Counted from the stretch's first letter, positions 52,987-62,936 are shown. The stretch: 64,000 nt of DNA from Kaistia defluvii (GCF_040548815.1 NZ_JBEPSM010000004.1:1-64000); one strand, 5' to 3'. Numbers and translations are program-made. Notes: generated by a model not told the origin, from the sequence alone.

Positions 52987-53919
52987 ATGTCCTCGATCAC
53001 GGCCAAGGCGGGCGCCATGTCCTCCCAGCCTGTCCGCCGACGCGCGAAAGTCGACCGCAGCCACTGGGTCGGCCTGCTCTACATCGCCCCGGCCATCCTC
53101 CTGGTGACGGTGTTCTTCGTGATCCCGCTCGGCATGACCGCCTGGATGTCGCTGCACAACTGGCCGCTGATGGGCCAGCACCGCTTCATCGGCCTCGACA
53201 ATTACGTCGCCATCACCAAGGACGTCCGCTTCTGGAACGCCCTCAAGTTCACGCTCTACTACACGGTGATCGTCACCATCGCGATCTTCGCCGTCGCCTT
53301 TCCGCTGGCGCTCTTCGTCGAGAAGCCGCGGCCGATGGCGAGCGTCTATCGCACGGCCTTCTTCATGCCCGTCGTCGTCGGCTTCGCGTCGGCCAGCCTG
53401 CTCTGGGCTTGGCTACTCAATGTCGATAGCGGGCTCTTCAGCCCGGCGGCGCAGCAGCTCGGCCTGACGGAAAAGAAGTTCAACCTGATCGCCACCTTCA
53501 ACCCGGCCTTCTGGTCGATCATCGTCATGGTGGTGTGGAAGGTGGCCGGCTTCACCATGGTCATCCTGATGACCGGGCTGCAGTCGATCCCGACCGAGTT
53601 GCAGGAAGCCGCCAAGATCGACGGCGCCAATGCCTGGCAGCGCTTCCGCGCCATCACCCTGCCGCTGATGCGCCGGACCGTCGCGCTGGCGCTGATCCTT
53701 TCGGTCGCCGGTTCGATCCTCGCCTTCGACCAGTTCTACATCCTGCTGCGCGGCGGCCCGCGCAATTCGACGATCACGGCGGTGTACTGGATTTTCAACC
53801 AGTCCTTCGTCTCGTTCAAACTCGGCTACGGCGCGGCGCTGTCCATGGTGCTGCTGGTCATCCTCGTCGTGCTGAGCCTGATCCAGCTCCGGCTGCTGCG
53901 TAACCCGGAGGGCACATGA
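52987..53919 (+). CDS. Sugar ABC transporter permease (MalF-type)
   Basis: A 310-residue inner-membrane permease with six hydrophobic segments. The EAA loop contacting the ATPase is ELQEAAKIDGANAWQRFRAI (about residue 205), followed by TLPLMRRTVALALILS. N-terminal LLYIAPAILLVTVFFVIPLG is the usual first helix. AAGGAAA precedes the ATG. Its stop overlaps the next permease start by 4 bases. Confidence 0.93.
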   Translation: MSSITAKAGAMSSQPVRRRAKVDRSHWVGLLYIAPAILLVTVFFVIPLGMTAWMSLHNWPLMGQHRFIGLDNYVAITKDVRFWNALKFTLYYTVIVTIAIFAVAFPLALFVEKPRPMASVYRTAFFMPVVVGFASASLLWAWLLNVDSGLFSPAAQQLGLTEKKFNLIATFNPAFWSIIVMVVWKVAGFTMVILMTGLQSIPTELQEAAKIDGANAWQRFRAITLPLMRRTVALALILSVAGSILAFDQFYILLRGGPRNSTITAVYWIFNQSFVSFKLGYGAALSMVLLVILVVLSLIQLRLLRNPEGT

Positions 53920-54797
53920 TGGCCAAGGCATCCTCCATGGCGAAGACCAAGCACGGCCAGGGCGGCTTTTCCGCCCGCCTCGTCGGCGAGCACGGCATCG
54001 GCCTGTTCCTGTCGATCCTGTTCATCGCGCCGATCGCCTGGGCGATCCTCTCCACCTTCAAGCCGCCTGCCGAGGCGCGGCTGCCGCCGATCCCGCCCTG
54101 GCCAACCACCGGCTTCTCGCTCGAGAACTATGTGACGCTCGACAGCTTCGGCGCCGGTCTCTGGCACTCGGCCCAGAACAGCATCTTTGTCGCCGGCTCC
54201 AGCGTCGTGCTGACGGCGGTGATCAGCCTGCTCGCCGGCTACGGCTTCTCGCGCTTCCGCTTCCCGTTCAAGAACCTGTTCTTCATCCTGATCCTGTCGA
54301 CGATCATGATCCCGTTCCAGTCGATCCTGACGCCGATCTTCCTGATCCTCTCCTGGCTCGGGCTGCAGAACACGCTGACCGGGCTCATCCTCGTCTATGT
54401 GACGCTGCAGATGCCGTTCTCGATCTTCATGATGCGCAACGCCTTCGACGCGGTGCCGAAGGAGATCGAGGAAGCCGCCCGCATCGACGGCGCCACCAAT
54501 TTCGCGCTGCTGACCAAGGTGATGCTGCCGCTGGTCTGGCCTGGCGTGGTGACGGTGGGGCTGTTCGCCTTCCTCAACACCTGGAACGAGTTCCTCGCGG
54601 CCCTCGTGCTGATGACCGACCAGGGCAAGTTCACCCTGCCGATCATGATGACCGCCGTGCAGTCGGGCCGCTTCGGCGCCGTCGACTGGGGCGCCGTGCA
54701 GGCGGGCGTCACCGTGATGATGATCCCCTGCCTGATCCTCTTCCTGCTGCTGCAGCGCTACTACATCCGCGGCCTGACGGCCGGCGCGGTGAAGTAG
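53916..54797 (+). CDS. Sugar ABC transporter permease (MalG-type)
   Basis: A 293-residue permease, partner of the preceding one. EAA motif EIEEAARIDGATNFALLTKV (about residue 185) then MLPLVWPGVVTVGLF; first helix GIGLFLSILFIAPIAWAILS. The ATGA overlap couples translation. No ATP-binding subunit is encoded in this operon or elsewhere in the window that would fit, so the pair must share an ATPase (MsmX/UgpC type) encoded elsewhere. Confidence 0.93.
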   Translation: MMAKASSMAKTKHGQGGFSARLVGEHGIGLFLSILFIAPIAWAILSTFKPPAEARLPPIPPWPTTGFSLENYVTLDSFGAGLWHSAQNSIFVAGSSVVLTAVISLLAGYGFSRFRFPFKNLFFILILSTIMIPFQSILTPIFLILSWLGLQNTLTGLILVYVTLQMPFSIFMMRNAFDAVPKEIEEAARIDGATNFALLTKVMLPLVWPGVVTVGLFAFLNTWNEFLAALVLMTDQGKFTLPIMMTAVQSGRFGAVDWGAVQAGVTVMMIPCLILFLLLQRYYIRGLTAGAVK

Positions 54798-54838
54798 CCC
54801 TCCCCCCGACCCAAGCTTCCAAAGAACAGGAGTCTTCC

Positions 54839-56776
54839 ATGAGTGCCCTGCCATCCGCCGCCCACGACGTGCCGCGCGCCCGTTTTCGCCCGCCCGCAGT
54901 TCCCCAGGTTGAAGTCCGCGGCTTCTGGGGCGCGCGCGTCGACGCCGTCGCCGACAAGACCGCCGACATCCTCTACCAGCGCTGCGTCGAGGCCGGCATG
55001 CTCGACCAGATCGACCCGGACCGGCCGGTGCCGGCGCTGCGCATCCCGTTCCACCCGAACGGCACGGTGACGATGCAGATGTTCTGGGATTCCGATCTCG
55101 GCAAGACGATCGAGACGGCGGCCTATTGCGTCTATCGCAAGCCCAATCCGGCGCTCGAGGCCAAGATCGACGCGGTGATCGACATGTTCGAGAAGCTGCA
55201 GCAGGAAGACGGCTACCTGTCGAGCTGGTACCAGCGCATGGAGCCCGGCAAGCGCTGGACCAATCTGCGCGACTGCCACGAACTCTATTGCGCCGGGCAT
55301 CTGATCGAGGGCGCCGTCGCCTATTACCAGGCGACGGGCAAGCGCAAGCTGCTCGACGTGATGTCGCGCTATGCCGACCATATCGGCACCGTGTTCGGCC
55401 CCAATCCCGGCCAGCGGAAGGGCTATTGCGGCCATGAGGAGTTGGAGCTGGCGCTGGTCAAGCTTGCCCGCGTCACCGGCAATCACAAATACATGGATCT
55501 CGCCAAGTACATGGTCGACCAGCGCGGCCAGCAGCCGCACTATTTCGACGAAGAGGCGAAGGCGCGGGGCGCCGATCCGTCCGAGTATCACTTCAAGAAC
55601 TACGAGTATAACCAGGCGCACAAGCCGGTACGCGAGCAGGACAAGGTCGTCGGCCACGCCGTCCGTGCCATGTATCTCTATGCCGGCATGGCCGACGTCG
55701 CGACGGAATATGGCGACGACGACCTGCGCAAGGCGCTCGACCGGCTCTGGGACGATCTGAACTCGAAGCGGCTCTACGTCACCGGCGGCCTCGGCCCGTC
55801 GGCCGACAATGAGGGCTTCACCTCGGACTACGACCTGCCGAACGAGACGGCCTATGCCGAGACCTGCGCCGCCGTCGGCCTCGCCTTCTGGGCCAACCGC
55901 ATGCTCGGCATGGGTCCGAACACGCGCTATGCCGACGCCATGGAACTGGCGCTCTATAACGGCTCGATCTCCGGCCTGTCGCTCGACGGTTCGCTGTTCT
56001 TCTACGAGAACCCGCTCGAAAGCCGCGGCGGCCATAATCGCTGGACATGGCACCGCTGCCCGTGCTGCCCGCCGAATATCGGCCGCATGGTCGCCTCGAT
56101 CGGCACCTACATGTACGGCCAGGCAGAAGGCGAAGTCGCCGTCCACCTCTATTGCGACTCGACCGCGACGCTCGACATCGGCAGCGCCGAGGTCAAGCTG
56201 ACCCAGAACACCCGCTATCCCTGGGACGGCGCGATCGGCATCACCGTCGATGTCGACAAGCCGACCCGCTTCGCGCTCAACCTGCGCATCCCGGCCTGGT
56301 GCCGCAAGGCGACGCTTTCGGTCAATGGCGCGCCCGTCGATCTGAAGGATGTGACCGAGGACGGCTATGCGCGGATCGAGCGCGAGTGGAAGGCCGGCGA
56401 CGCCGTCCAGCTCGATCTCGACCTCACCGTCGAGCAGCTGCATGCCCATCCGGAAGTCCGCCAGGACGTCGGCCGCGTCACGCTGAAGCGCGGGCCGCTG
56501 GTCTATTGCCTGGAGGGCATCGACAACCCGCTGTCGCTGAACCGCATCCGCGTTCCCGCCGCATCGAGCTTCACGGCCAATTTCGAGCCGGGCCTGCTCG
56601 AAGGCGTCGTGACGCTGGCGGCCGAGGCGGAAGCGGATGCAACGAGCGACTGGAACGGCGATCTCTACCGGACCGCCCCGCCCCAGACCGAGACCGTGCC
56701 GATCAAGGCCGTTCCCTACTATGCCTGGGACAATCGCGAGCCGGGTGAAATGCTGGTCTGGCTGCGCGGCGGCTAG
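54839..56776 (+). CDS. GH127 family glycoside hydrolase (beta-L-arabinofuranosidase type, DUF1680)
   Basis: A 645-residue cytoplasmic enzyme (no signal peptide) of the GH127/DUF1680 family. Zinc and catalytic cysteines are visible: NETAYAETCAAVG carries the Glu and Cys ligands, and HRCPCCPPNIGR carries the Cys-x-Cys-Cys with the nucleophile Cys (about residue 405). KPVREQDKVVGHAVRAMYLY and YVTGGLGPSADNEGF are further family blocks. In the Bifidobacterium relative HypBA1 it releases L-arabinose from Ara-beta-1,2-Ara. Here it is encoded at the end of a transport operon, so the imported arabinofuranoside is likely its substrate. Confidence 0.93.
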   Translation: MSALPSAAHDVPRARFRPPAVPQVEVRGFWGARVDAVADKTADILYQRCVEAGMLDQIDPDRPVPALRIPFHPNGTVTMQMFWDSDLGKTIETAAYCVYRKPNPALEAKIDAVIDMFEKLQQEDGYLSSWYQRMEPGKRWTNLRDCHELYCAGHLIEGAVAYYQATGKRKLLDVMSRYADHIGTVFGPNPGQRKGYCGHEELELALVKLARVTGNHKYMDLAKYMVDQRGQQPHYFDEEAKARGADPSEYHFKNYEYNQAHKPVREQDKVVGHAVRAMYLYAGMADVATEYGDDDLRKALDRLWDDLNSKRLYVTGGLGPSADNEGFTSDYDLPNETAYAETCAAVGLAFWANRMLGMGPNTRYADAMELALYNGSISGLSLDGSLFFYENPLESRGGHNRWTWHRCPCCPPNIGRMVASIGTYMYGQAEGEVAVHLYCDSTATLDIGSAEVKLTQNTRYPWDGAIGITVDVDKPTRFALNLRIPAWCRKATLSVNGAPVDLKDVTEDGYARIEREWKAGDAVQLDLDLTVEQLHAHPEVRQDVGRVTLKRGPLVYCLEGIDNPLSLNRIRVPAASSFTANFEPGLLEGVVTLAAEAEADATSDWNGDLYRTAPPQTETVPIKAVPYYAWDNREPGEMLVWLRGG

Positions 56777-56804
56777 GCCGCGCAACTCCGGCTGCTCGAC
56801 AATG

Positions 56805-56836
56805 GGCGCCGCCACCCTCGGGTCGCGGCGCCTTTT
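56805..56836 (+). terminator. Rho-independent terminator of the arabinofuranosidase operon
   Basis: Arms GGCGCCGC (56805-56812) and GCGGCGCC (56825-56832) around a 12-base loop, followed by TTTT. It lies 29 bases after the GH127 stop. Confidence 0.85.
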
Positions 56837-56876
56837 CATGTCCGGACTTAGCCGTCACCGCGAACTGCCCTTGCGT

Positions 56877-56902
56877 GGAACGGAGGATGGCCTCCTGCCG
56901 TT
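56877..56902 (+). promoter_or_regulatory. Candidate sigma-EcfG promoter
   Basis: GGAAC (56877-56881), 17-base spacer, CGTT (56899-56902). Fits the GGAAC-N18/19-TT rule. The next gene (56989) would have a leader of about 80 bases. Confidence 0.5.
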
Positions 56903-56988
56903 CTAGCGGGACAAGCGTCGCCGGCTCTGGCGCAGCGGGCACAGTTCTCTATGCTCGGCCAACTTTGCGTCGCACAGGGATTATCCGC

Positions 56989-57270
56989 GTGTTCTTTCTT
57001 ATCCGCCTGGCCATATTCTACTGCGTGATCGGCGTCGTGATCCTGCTGGTGCAGCTCAGCTTCACGACCTGCGAACGCCCGCTCGTGCTGGATGACGGCA
57101 CCAGCGCGACGCACGGCCCGATCGAGCTCAGCCGCATCGGCAAGGACAGCGATTACACCAAGCGCCTGGCCAAGGACGTTGTGTTCTGGGGCCCGCGCGC
57201 CTTCGACTTCGTGTTCAAGGGCGACGTGTCGGTGAAGAACTTCCTGCTCGCCACCGACTGCAAGCGCTAG
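56989..57270 (+). CDS. Small single-helix membrane or secreted protein
   Basis: About 93 residues: an N-terminal helix (VFFLIRLAIFYCVIGVVILL) then a soluble part with PIELSRIGKDSDYTKRL and a C-terminal FDFVFKGDVSVKNFLLATDCKR (positions about 72-93). Two cysteines outside the helix may pair. No family recognised. The GTG start at 56989 is the only good start after the terminator. A sigma-EcfG-type site lies upstream. Confidence 0.65.
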   Translation: MFFLIRLAIFYCVIGVVILLVQLSFTTCERPLVLDDGTSATHGPIELSRIGKDSDYTKRLAKDVVFWGPRAFDFVFKGDVSVKNFLLATDCKR

Positions 57271-57289
57271 GGCGCGGACGCGCCCGGCA

Positions 57290-58021
57290 TCAGATCACGA
57301 CCAGCGTGGTCTTCGACGGCACCCGGTCGTAGAGATCGATGACGTCCTGGTTGAACATCCGCACGCAGCCCGAAGACGCCGACTTGCCGATCGTGCGCCA
57401 TTCCGGCGAGCCATGGATGCGATAGAGCGTATCGGCGCCGTCCTTGTAGATGTAGAGGGCACGGGCGCCGAGCGGGTTCTGCAGCCCGGGCGGCATTCCG
57501 GTGCGCCACTTCTCCAGCTCCGGCTTGCGGCCGATCATGGCGGACGGCGGCGTCCAGGTCGGCCATTTCCGCTTCCACTGCACGACCGCGCGGCCCTTCC
57601 AGGAGTAGCCCTGACGGCCAAGCCCGACGCCATAGCGCATCGCCTTGCCGTCCTTCAGCACCAGATAGAGGTGCTTCTCCTTGGTATTGACCACCAGCGT
57701 GCCCGGCGCCTCGCCGGTGGGGTCATCGACGAGCTGGCGCAGATATTTGGCATCCACGGCCTCGTGGCGAATGGCCGGCAGCTTGAAGTCGCCATCCGTG
57801 ACGGCCGCATACATCCGCGCATAGTCGCTGGCGTTCGCCGCGGGCTCGACAATGGCGACCGGCTCGGCCACGGCCGGCTGGGGCTGCAATCCTGGGGCAA
57901 GCGGGGCGAGACTGGGCTCGGCACCCAGTTCCTTGGGAACCTGCGCGCAGGCGGCGAGCGCCGACACACCGGCAAGGGACAAGCCGGTCAGGAACGACCG
58001 GCGCGATAGAACGGAAGACAC
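57290..58021 (-). CDS. L,D-transpeptidase (YkuD domain), Tat/lipoprotein-like signal
   Basis: A 243-residue envelope enzyme. The N-terminus SRRSFLTGLSLAGVSALAAC combines a twin-arginine motif with a lipobox Cys (about residue 25). The YkuD catalytic block is intact: IHGSPEWRTIGKSASSGCVRM (His about residue 203, Cys about 217). It forms 3-3 cross-links in peptidoglycan or attaches proteins to it. Rhizobiales rely heavily on such enzymes for polar growth. The start at 58021 follows a long promoter region without a clear motif. Confidence 0.92.
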   Translation of the reverse strand: MSSVLSRRSFLTGLSLAGVSALAACAQVPKELGAEPSLAPLAPGLQPQPAVAEPVAIVEPAANASDYARMYAAVTDGDFKLPAIRHEAVDAKYLRQLVDDPTGEAPGTLVVNTKEKHLYLVLKDGKAMRYGVGLGRQGYSWKGRAVVQWKRKWPTWTPPSAMIGRKPELEKWRTGMPPGLQNPLGARALYIYKDGADTLYRIHGSPEWRTIGKSASSGCVRMFNQDVIDLYDRVPSKTTLVVI

Positions 58022-58369
58022 GGGAACGGAACCTTGGATGGAAAAGGGATGGCCCAGCTGGCAGCAGCGGGCCTTGGGGCGTCTCCTATCGGCTCAAATG
58101 CGCCGGGAATAGGGTTAACGCCCCCTGGCGCGCCGCAGGGCAGCTATGCAGGGCCGATGTGGCGCAATTGACACACACCGCTCGGGGGTTGCACAGTCTG
58201 GCTATCGCACGCGCCGACGTCCAGGCTGTGCGAGGCCGTGCGGGATCGCTATAGCTGTTCTCGCGTCCATAGAAACAGCCCGGCGATCCATCGGTCGCGG
58301 AGGACGGGCCGCCTCAAATAGGACGACATAGCAAGCGACGCTGAAGCAGAAGCCATCTGGGAGGAGGCG
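58022..58369. other. Divergent intergenic region, no gene seen
   Basis: 348 bases between the L,D-transpeptidase and the GAF-Fis regulator. Short open frames exist on both strands but have no motif or ribosome-binding site. GGGAACGGAACC at 58022-58033 partly resembles a stress -35 element but has no matching -10. GGGAGGAGG before 58370 is the regulator's ribosome-binding site. Confidence 0.45.
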
Positions 58370-59335
58370 ATGTCGAAGCCGGAAATCGCACAGCATGCCG
58401 ACAGGATTCAGCTGGCCATCCGATCGGGCGAGGCGGCGACGTCGGCGCTGGTCGCCTCGTGGCAGCGTTCGGCCCGGCTGCATCAGCTCGACCCGGCCGA
58501 GCGACGGCAACCGACCCGCCTCAGCGACCAGGAGCTGACGGTCGCGCGCCAGCGCATGGAGCCGCTGCTCCGCGCGGCGCAGGCGAGCCTCGACCGGCTC
58601 TATCTCGCCGTGGGCGGCATGGGCTGCTGCGTCCTGCTGGCCGATGCCGACGGCATCCCGGTGGAGCGCCGCGGCGCCGACGCGGACGCCGATACCTTCG
58701 AGGATTGGGGCCTCTGGACGGGCTGCGTCTGGAGCGAGGAGAGCGAGGGCACCAACGGCATCGGCACCTGCCTCGTCGAACAGCGCGCCCTGACCATCCA
58801 CCGCAACCAGCATTTCTACACCCGCAACACGGCGCTTTCCTGCACGACGGCGCCGATCTTCGACCATGAGGGCCGCCTCGCCGCCGCGCTCGACGTTTCC
58901 TCCTGCCGCACCGACCTGACCGAGGAGCTCGTCAACCTCGTCGCCATCGCCGTCGGCGAAGCGACGCGCCGGATCGAGGCCGAGAATTTCCGCCTGGCTT
59001 TTCCCGACGCCCGCATTCTGGTCGCGCCGACGGCCGAGTGGTCGCCGAGCGCCCTACTCGCCGTCGACAGGGACGATATCGTCATCGGCGCCACGCGCGC
59101 CGCCCGCCATGCCTATCGCCATCGCGAGGCGCTGATCGGCCAGCCCTTGCCGCTTGGCGATCTCGGCGACGAAACCCGCTTCGACGACGGCTTGCGGCAT
59201 GCCGAACGGATCATCCTGGAGCGGGCGCTCTCGCGCTCCGGCGGCAATGTGACGGCGGCGGCCCGCCAGCTCGGGGTCTCGCGCGCCACCCTGCACCGCA
59301 AGCTCGGCAAGCTGGGGCTCGAGCGTTCCCACTGA
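58370..59335 (+). CDS. GAF-Fis type regulator (AcoR-like, without AAA+ domain)
   Basis: A 321-residue regulator: a GAF domain (about residues 70-205, with [18 protein letters not shown] and [15 protein letters not shown]), a linker, and a C-terminal Fis helix-turn-helix ([22 protein letters not shown], about 290-311). Full-length AcoR proteins have a sigma-54-activating AAA+ domain between these; none is present, so it cannot work with sigma-54 in the usual way. It precedes an aldehyde dehydrogenase gene and likely controls it. An inverted repeat lies between them. Confidence 0.88.
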   Translation: MSKPEIAQHADRIQLAIRSGEAATSALVASWQRSARLHQLDPAERRQPTRLSDQELTVARQRMEPLLRAAQASLDRLYLAVGGMGCCVLLADADGIPVERRGADADADTFEDWGLWTGCVWSEESEGTNGIGTCLVEQRALTIHRNQHFYTRNTALSCTTAPIFDHEGRLAAALDVSSCRTDLTEELVNLVAIAVGEATRRIEAENFRLAFPDARILVAPTAEWSPSALLAVDRDDIVIGATRAARHAYRHREALIGQPLPLGDLGDETRFDDGLRHAERIILERALSRSGGNVTAAARQLGVSRATLHRKLGKLGLERSH

Positions 59336-59351
59336 GTATTGCACCGCACAG

Positions 59352-59369
59352 TGTCGCAAGGCTGAGACA
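59352..59369. promoter_or_regulatory. Inverted repeat between the GAF-Fis regulator and aldehyde dehydrogenase
   Basis: TGTCGCA-AGGC-TGAGACA: 7-base arms with one mismatch, 101 bases before the dehydrogenase ATG. Candidate binding site for the GAF-Fis protein. Confidence 0.5.
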
Positions 59370-59469
59370 GTTCCGCCTTGCCACCCGGAGCGCCCGGGCT
59401 GACAGGCGCGCCCGAACGGACAACCTTCCTTGCATGACGCGGTTTCAGCGTCGACCAAGGGAGGTCATC

Positions 59470-60987
<1,518 letters not shown>

Positions 60988-61005
60988 TAGGGCTCCTCCC
61001 CAACT

Positions 61006-61040
61006 GGCACCGCGTGGCTTCCCCCGCGCGGTGCCTTTTT
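61006..61040 (+). terminator. Rho-independent terminator between aldehyde dehydrogenase and DUF779
   Basis: Arms GGCACCGCG (61006-61014) and CGCGGTGCC (61027-61035) around a 12-base loop, then TTTTT. It sits 18 bases before the DUF779 ATG, so DUF779 expression must come from readthrough or its own promoter. Confidence 0.88.
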
Positions 61041-61057
61041 CCCGCAAAGAGGCTCGG

Positions 61058-61414
61058 ATGGACAAGGTTTCGGAAGACCGCGTCAGGGCTACGCCCGCCG
61101 CGCGGCAACTGCTGGACGAGATCATCGCCGACCACGGCCCGGTGCTGTTCCACCAGTCCGGCGGCTGCTGCGACGGCTCGTCGCCGATGTGCTACCCGCG
61201 CGGCGATTTCATGATTGGCGACCGCGACGTGCTGCTCGGAACGATCGGCGAAACGCCCTTCTATATCGGCGCCGCACAATATGAGGTCTGGAAGCACACG
61301 GAACTGACGATCGATGCGGTCAACGGCCGCGGCGGCATGTTCTCACTCGACAATGGCCGCGAGCGCCGCTTCCTCGTCCGCTCCGACATCTGCGCGATCC
61401 CCGGCAAGGATTGA
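61058..61414 (+). CDS. DUF779 domain-containing protein
   Basis: A 118-residue protein with the DUF779 signature FHQSGGCCDGSSPMCYPRGD (about residues 30-49), rich in Cys, and a C-terminal FSLDNGRERRFLVRSDIC. The function is unknown, but the gene regularly follows AldB/ExaC-type dehydrogenases, so it may help in maturation or protection of that enzyme. ATG at 61058 gives a length typical of the family. A terminator intervenes, as noted. Confidence 0.9.
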   Translation: MDKVSEDRVRATPAARQLLDEIIADHGPVLFHQSGGCCDGSSPMCYPRGDFMIGDRDVLLGTIGETPFYIGAAQYEVWKHTELTIDAVNGRGGMFSLDNGRERRFLVRSDICAIPGKD

Positions 61415-61460
61415 GGCCGGTCAAAGGGCCGCAAAGGGCGGTCCAGCGATCCCGGGGGCG

Positions 61461-61619
61461 CTAAAGCTCCTCGCTGTGCGAGCGTTCCAGCAATCGATCG
61501 ATCCGCTGGAGCACAGACTCGGACCGTCGCAGCGCCGTAGCCCCTTCCCGCAGCTTGCTCTGCAGGATGGTATCGAGATTCGCCGCTTCTGTAAGTTTGG
61601 CAGGCCGGGCTGTGTCCAT
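61461..61619 (-). CDS. Small basic/acidic helical protein, possibly leaderless and stress-controlled
   Basis: A 52-residue open frame predicted to be mostly helical (LDTILQSKLREGATALRRSE, RIDRLLERSHSEEL). No family is recognised. It would be easy to dismiss, but a good sigma-EcfG promoter ends only 5 bases before this ATG, so transcription would start at or within the first codon (leaderless mRNA). An extended frame to 61697 exists but spans the promoter. Confidence 0.45.
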   Translation of the reverse strand: MDTARPAKLTEAANLDTILQSKLREGATALRRSESVLQRIDRLLERSHSEEL

Positions 61620-61624
61620 GGCGC

Positions 61625-61649
61625 GCAACGTACGGTTCGCCGGCCGGTT
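61625..61649 (-). promoter_or_regulatory. Candidate sigma-EcfG promoter (minus strand)
   Basis: On the minus strand: GGAAC (61649-61645), 16-base spacer, CGTT (61628-61625). Exact match to the general stress promoter consensus of Hyphomicrobiales. Confidence 0.6.
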
Positions 61650-61940
61650 CCGTACAGTGACGGAGATCACTGCGCCGGAGGCACTCATCCTCAACACCGA
61701 AAAATCTGACTACGATACCTATAGCGCCCGAGAACAACGGGAGCACATCCGAGGGTTGAGCCCGCCAAAACACACCCTTGAGCGACGAATACCGCAGCGC
61801 AATATAATACCGTATAAAAAGTGACCTCTCTCGAGAAGAAACGCTGAGAAATCAGCCCGAACATGATTGACGTTATTGACTAGAATGGCTCGCTCGCTGA
61901 TTTTGTTGCAAATCGACCCTCAAAATTTTCCGCCACTACT

Positions 61941-62660
61941 ATGACAATCGTCTCCCATCGGCATAAGTTCATTTTCCTGAAGTCGCGGAAGACCGCGGGT
62001 TCATCGGTCGAGGGCTGGTTGGCACCTCTGCTCGGCCAAAGGGATGTCGTGATCACGAGCGACGAGAACCGGCGGCTGCCCGTGTTCAGCACACCGCATC
62101 CGGTCACACGCTTCGCGGCCGTCGAGCGTCCCTTCAAGAAGGTGCTCCGGCTTGTTCGCCCAGGGTTTCGCCTCGATCAGCACTCAGACGCGGTCGACGT
62201 GCGCCGGGTTGTCGGCGAGGAGGTCTGGCGGAGCTATTACAAGTTCAGCATCGAGCGCCAGCCTTGGGACCGGCTGCTTTCCCTCTGGTCCTGGCGCCAG
62301 CACCGCCTCAAGCGGGAGATTTCCTTCGATCACTTCCTCGATCGGATCGAAAGGAATGACGGAGACCCCCTGGTCCAGTACTGGTCCAACCTGCCCGCCT
62401 ACACCGACGAAGGCGGCTCCATCATCGTGGATCGGGTGCTGGACTACGCGCATCTGCGGGCCGAACTGAGCGGGGTGGCAACACAACTGCGCCTGCCACT
62501 AGCCGTCGATAGTCTGCCAAAGCACAAGTCAGGCATCCGCGCTCGGTCACACGGGGTAGAAAGCCTTTCCCCCGCGCAGATCAAGCGGGTGAGCCATCTG
62601 TGTCGCGCCGAAATTGAGCTCTTCGGCTGGAAGGAACCGGCATGCAGCGAGCCGGCCTGA
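61941..62660 (+). CDS. Sulfotransferase family protein
   Basis: A 239-residue cytosolic sulfotransferase-like protein. The N-terminal KFIFLKSRKTAGSSVE (residues about 8-23) is the 5'-phosphosulfate loop, and YKFSIERQPWDRLLSLWSW (about 98-116) is the 3'-phosphate motif with Arg and Ser. Such enzymes transfer sulfate from PAPS to glycans, lipids or small molecules. No PAPS synthesis or acceptor genes are nearby, and its upstream DNA is AT-richer than the window, so it may be a recent acquisition. Confidence 0.82.
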   Translation: MTIVSHRHKFIFLKSRKTAGSSVEGWLAPLLGQRDVVITSDENRRLPVFSTPHPVTRFAAVERPFKKVLRLVRPGFRLDQHSDAVDVRRVVGEEVWRSYYKFSIERQPWDRLLSLWSWRQHRLKREISFDHFLDRIERNDGDPLVQYWSNLPAYTDEGGSIIVDRVLDYAHLRAELSGVATQLRLPLAVDSLPKHKSGIRARSHGVESLSPAQIKRVSHLCRAEIELFGWKEPACSEPA

Positions 62661-62936
62661 GCGAAGGTCTTTGCAACAGCGATCATCGACCTTGGTTATT
62701 TGAAGGTGGTGCGGGCGGTCCGCCCCACCCGGGGGCTTGACAGCTGATTTCGCTAATGTTTTTGAAATTTCATCTTAATTTGTATCCCAGTATGTATCCC
62801 GTTTAGTAACCCGACAATCGCAGGTCAAACAAGGCGTCTCTCAGCATTGATTTTGTTTCAGGCCGTTCCCCACCGGGCGGATGGGAACGGCACAAAGGCG
62901 GCTCTGGACGGGAGCCACCTTTTCTCATCGAATGGC
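62661..62936. other. Gene-free stretch with hairpins
   Basis: 276 bases after the sulfotransferase. Contains GGGCGG-T-CCGCCC (about 62711-62723), a direct repeat of TGTATCCC (near 62779 and 62790), a perfect 9-base hairpin GCCGTTCCC/GGGAACGGC (62862-62891) and the terminator listed next. The paired hairpins could be the end of a small RNA, but no convincing promoter was found. Confidence 0.5.
62894..62923 (-). terminator. Terminator of the SRAP/small-protein unit
   Basis: On the minus strand GGTGGCTC pairs with GAGCCGCC (one mismatch) around a 7-base loop, followed by TTTG. It lies 17 bases after the small gene's stop at 62937. On the + strand it also precedes TTTT, so it may work both ways. 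Confidence 0.7.

Noticed and set aside
61633..61648. GTTC-N8-GTTC as a LexA box
   Set aside because: Spacer is 8 rather than 7, and the sequence is better explained by the overlapping EcfG promoter.
62862..62923. Two consecutive hairpins as a small RNA
   Set aside because: The second hairpin is better explained as the terminator of the SRAP unit, and no promoter for an RNA was found; left as a note in the gene-free stretch.
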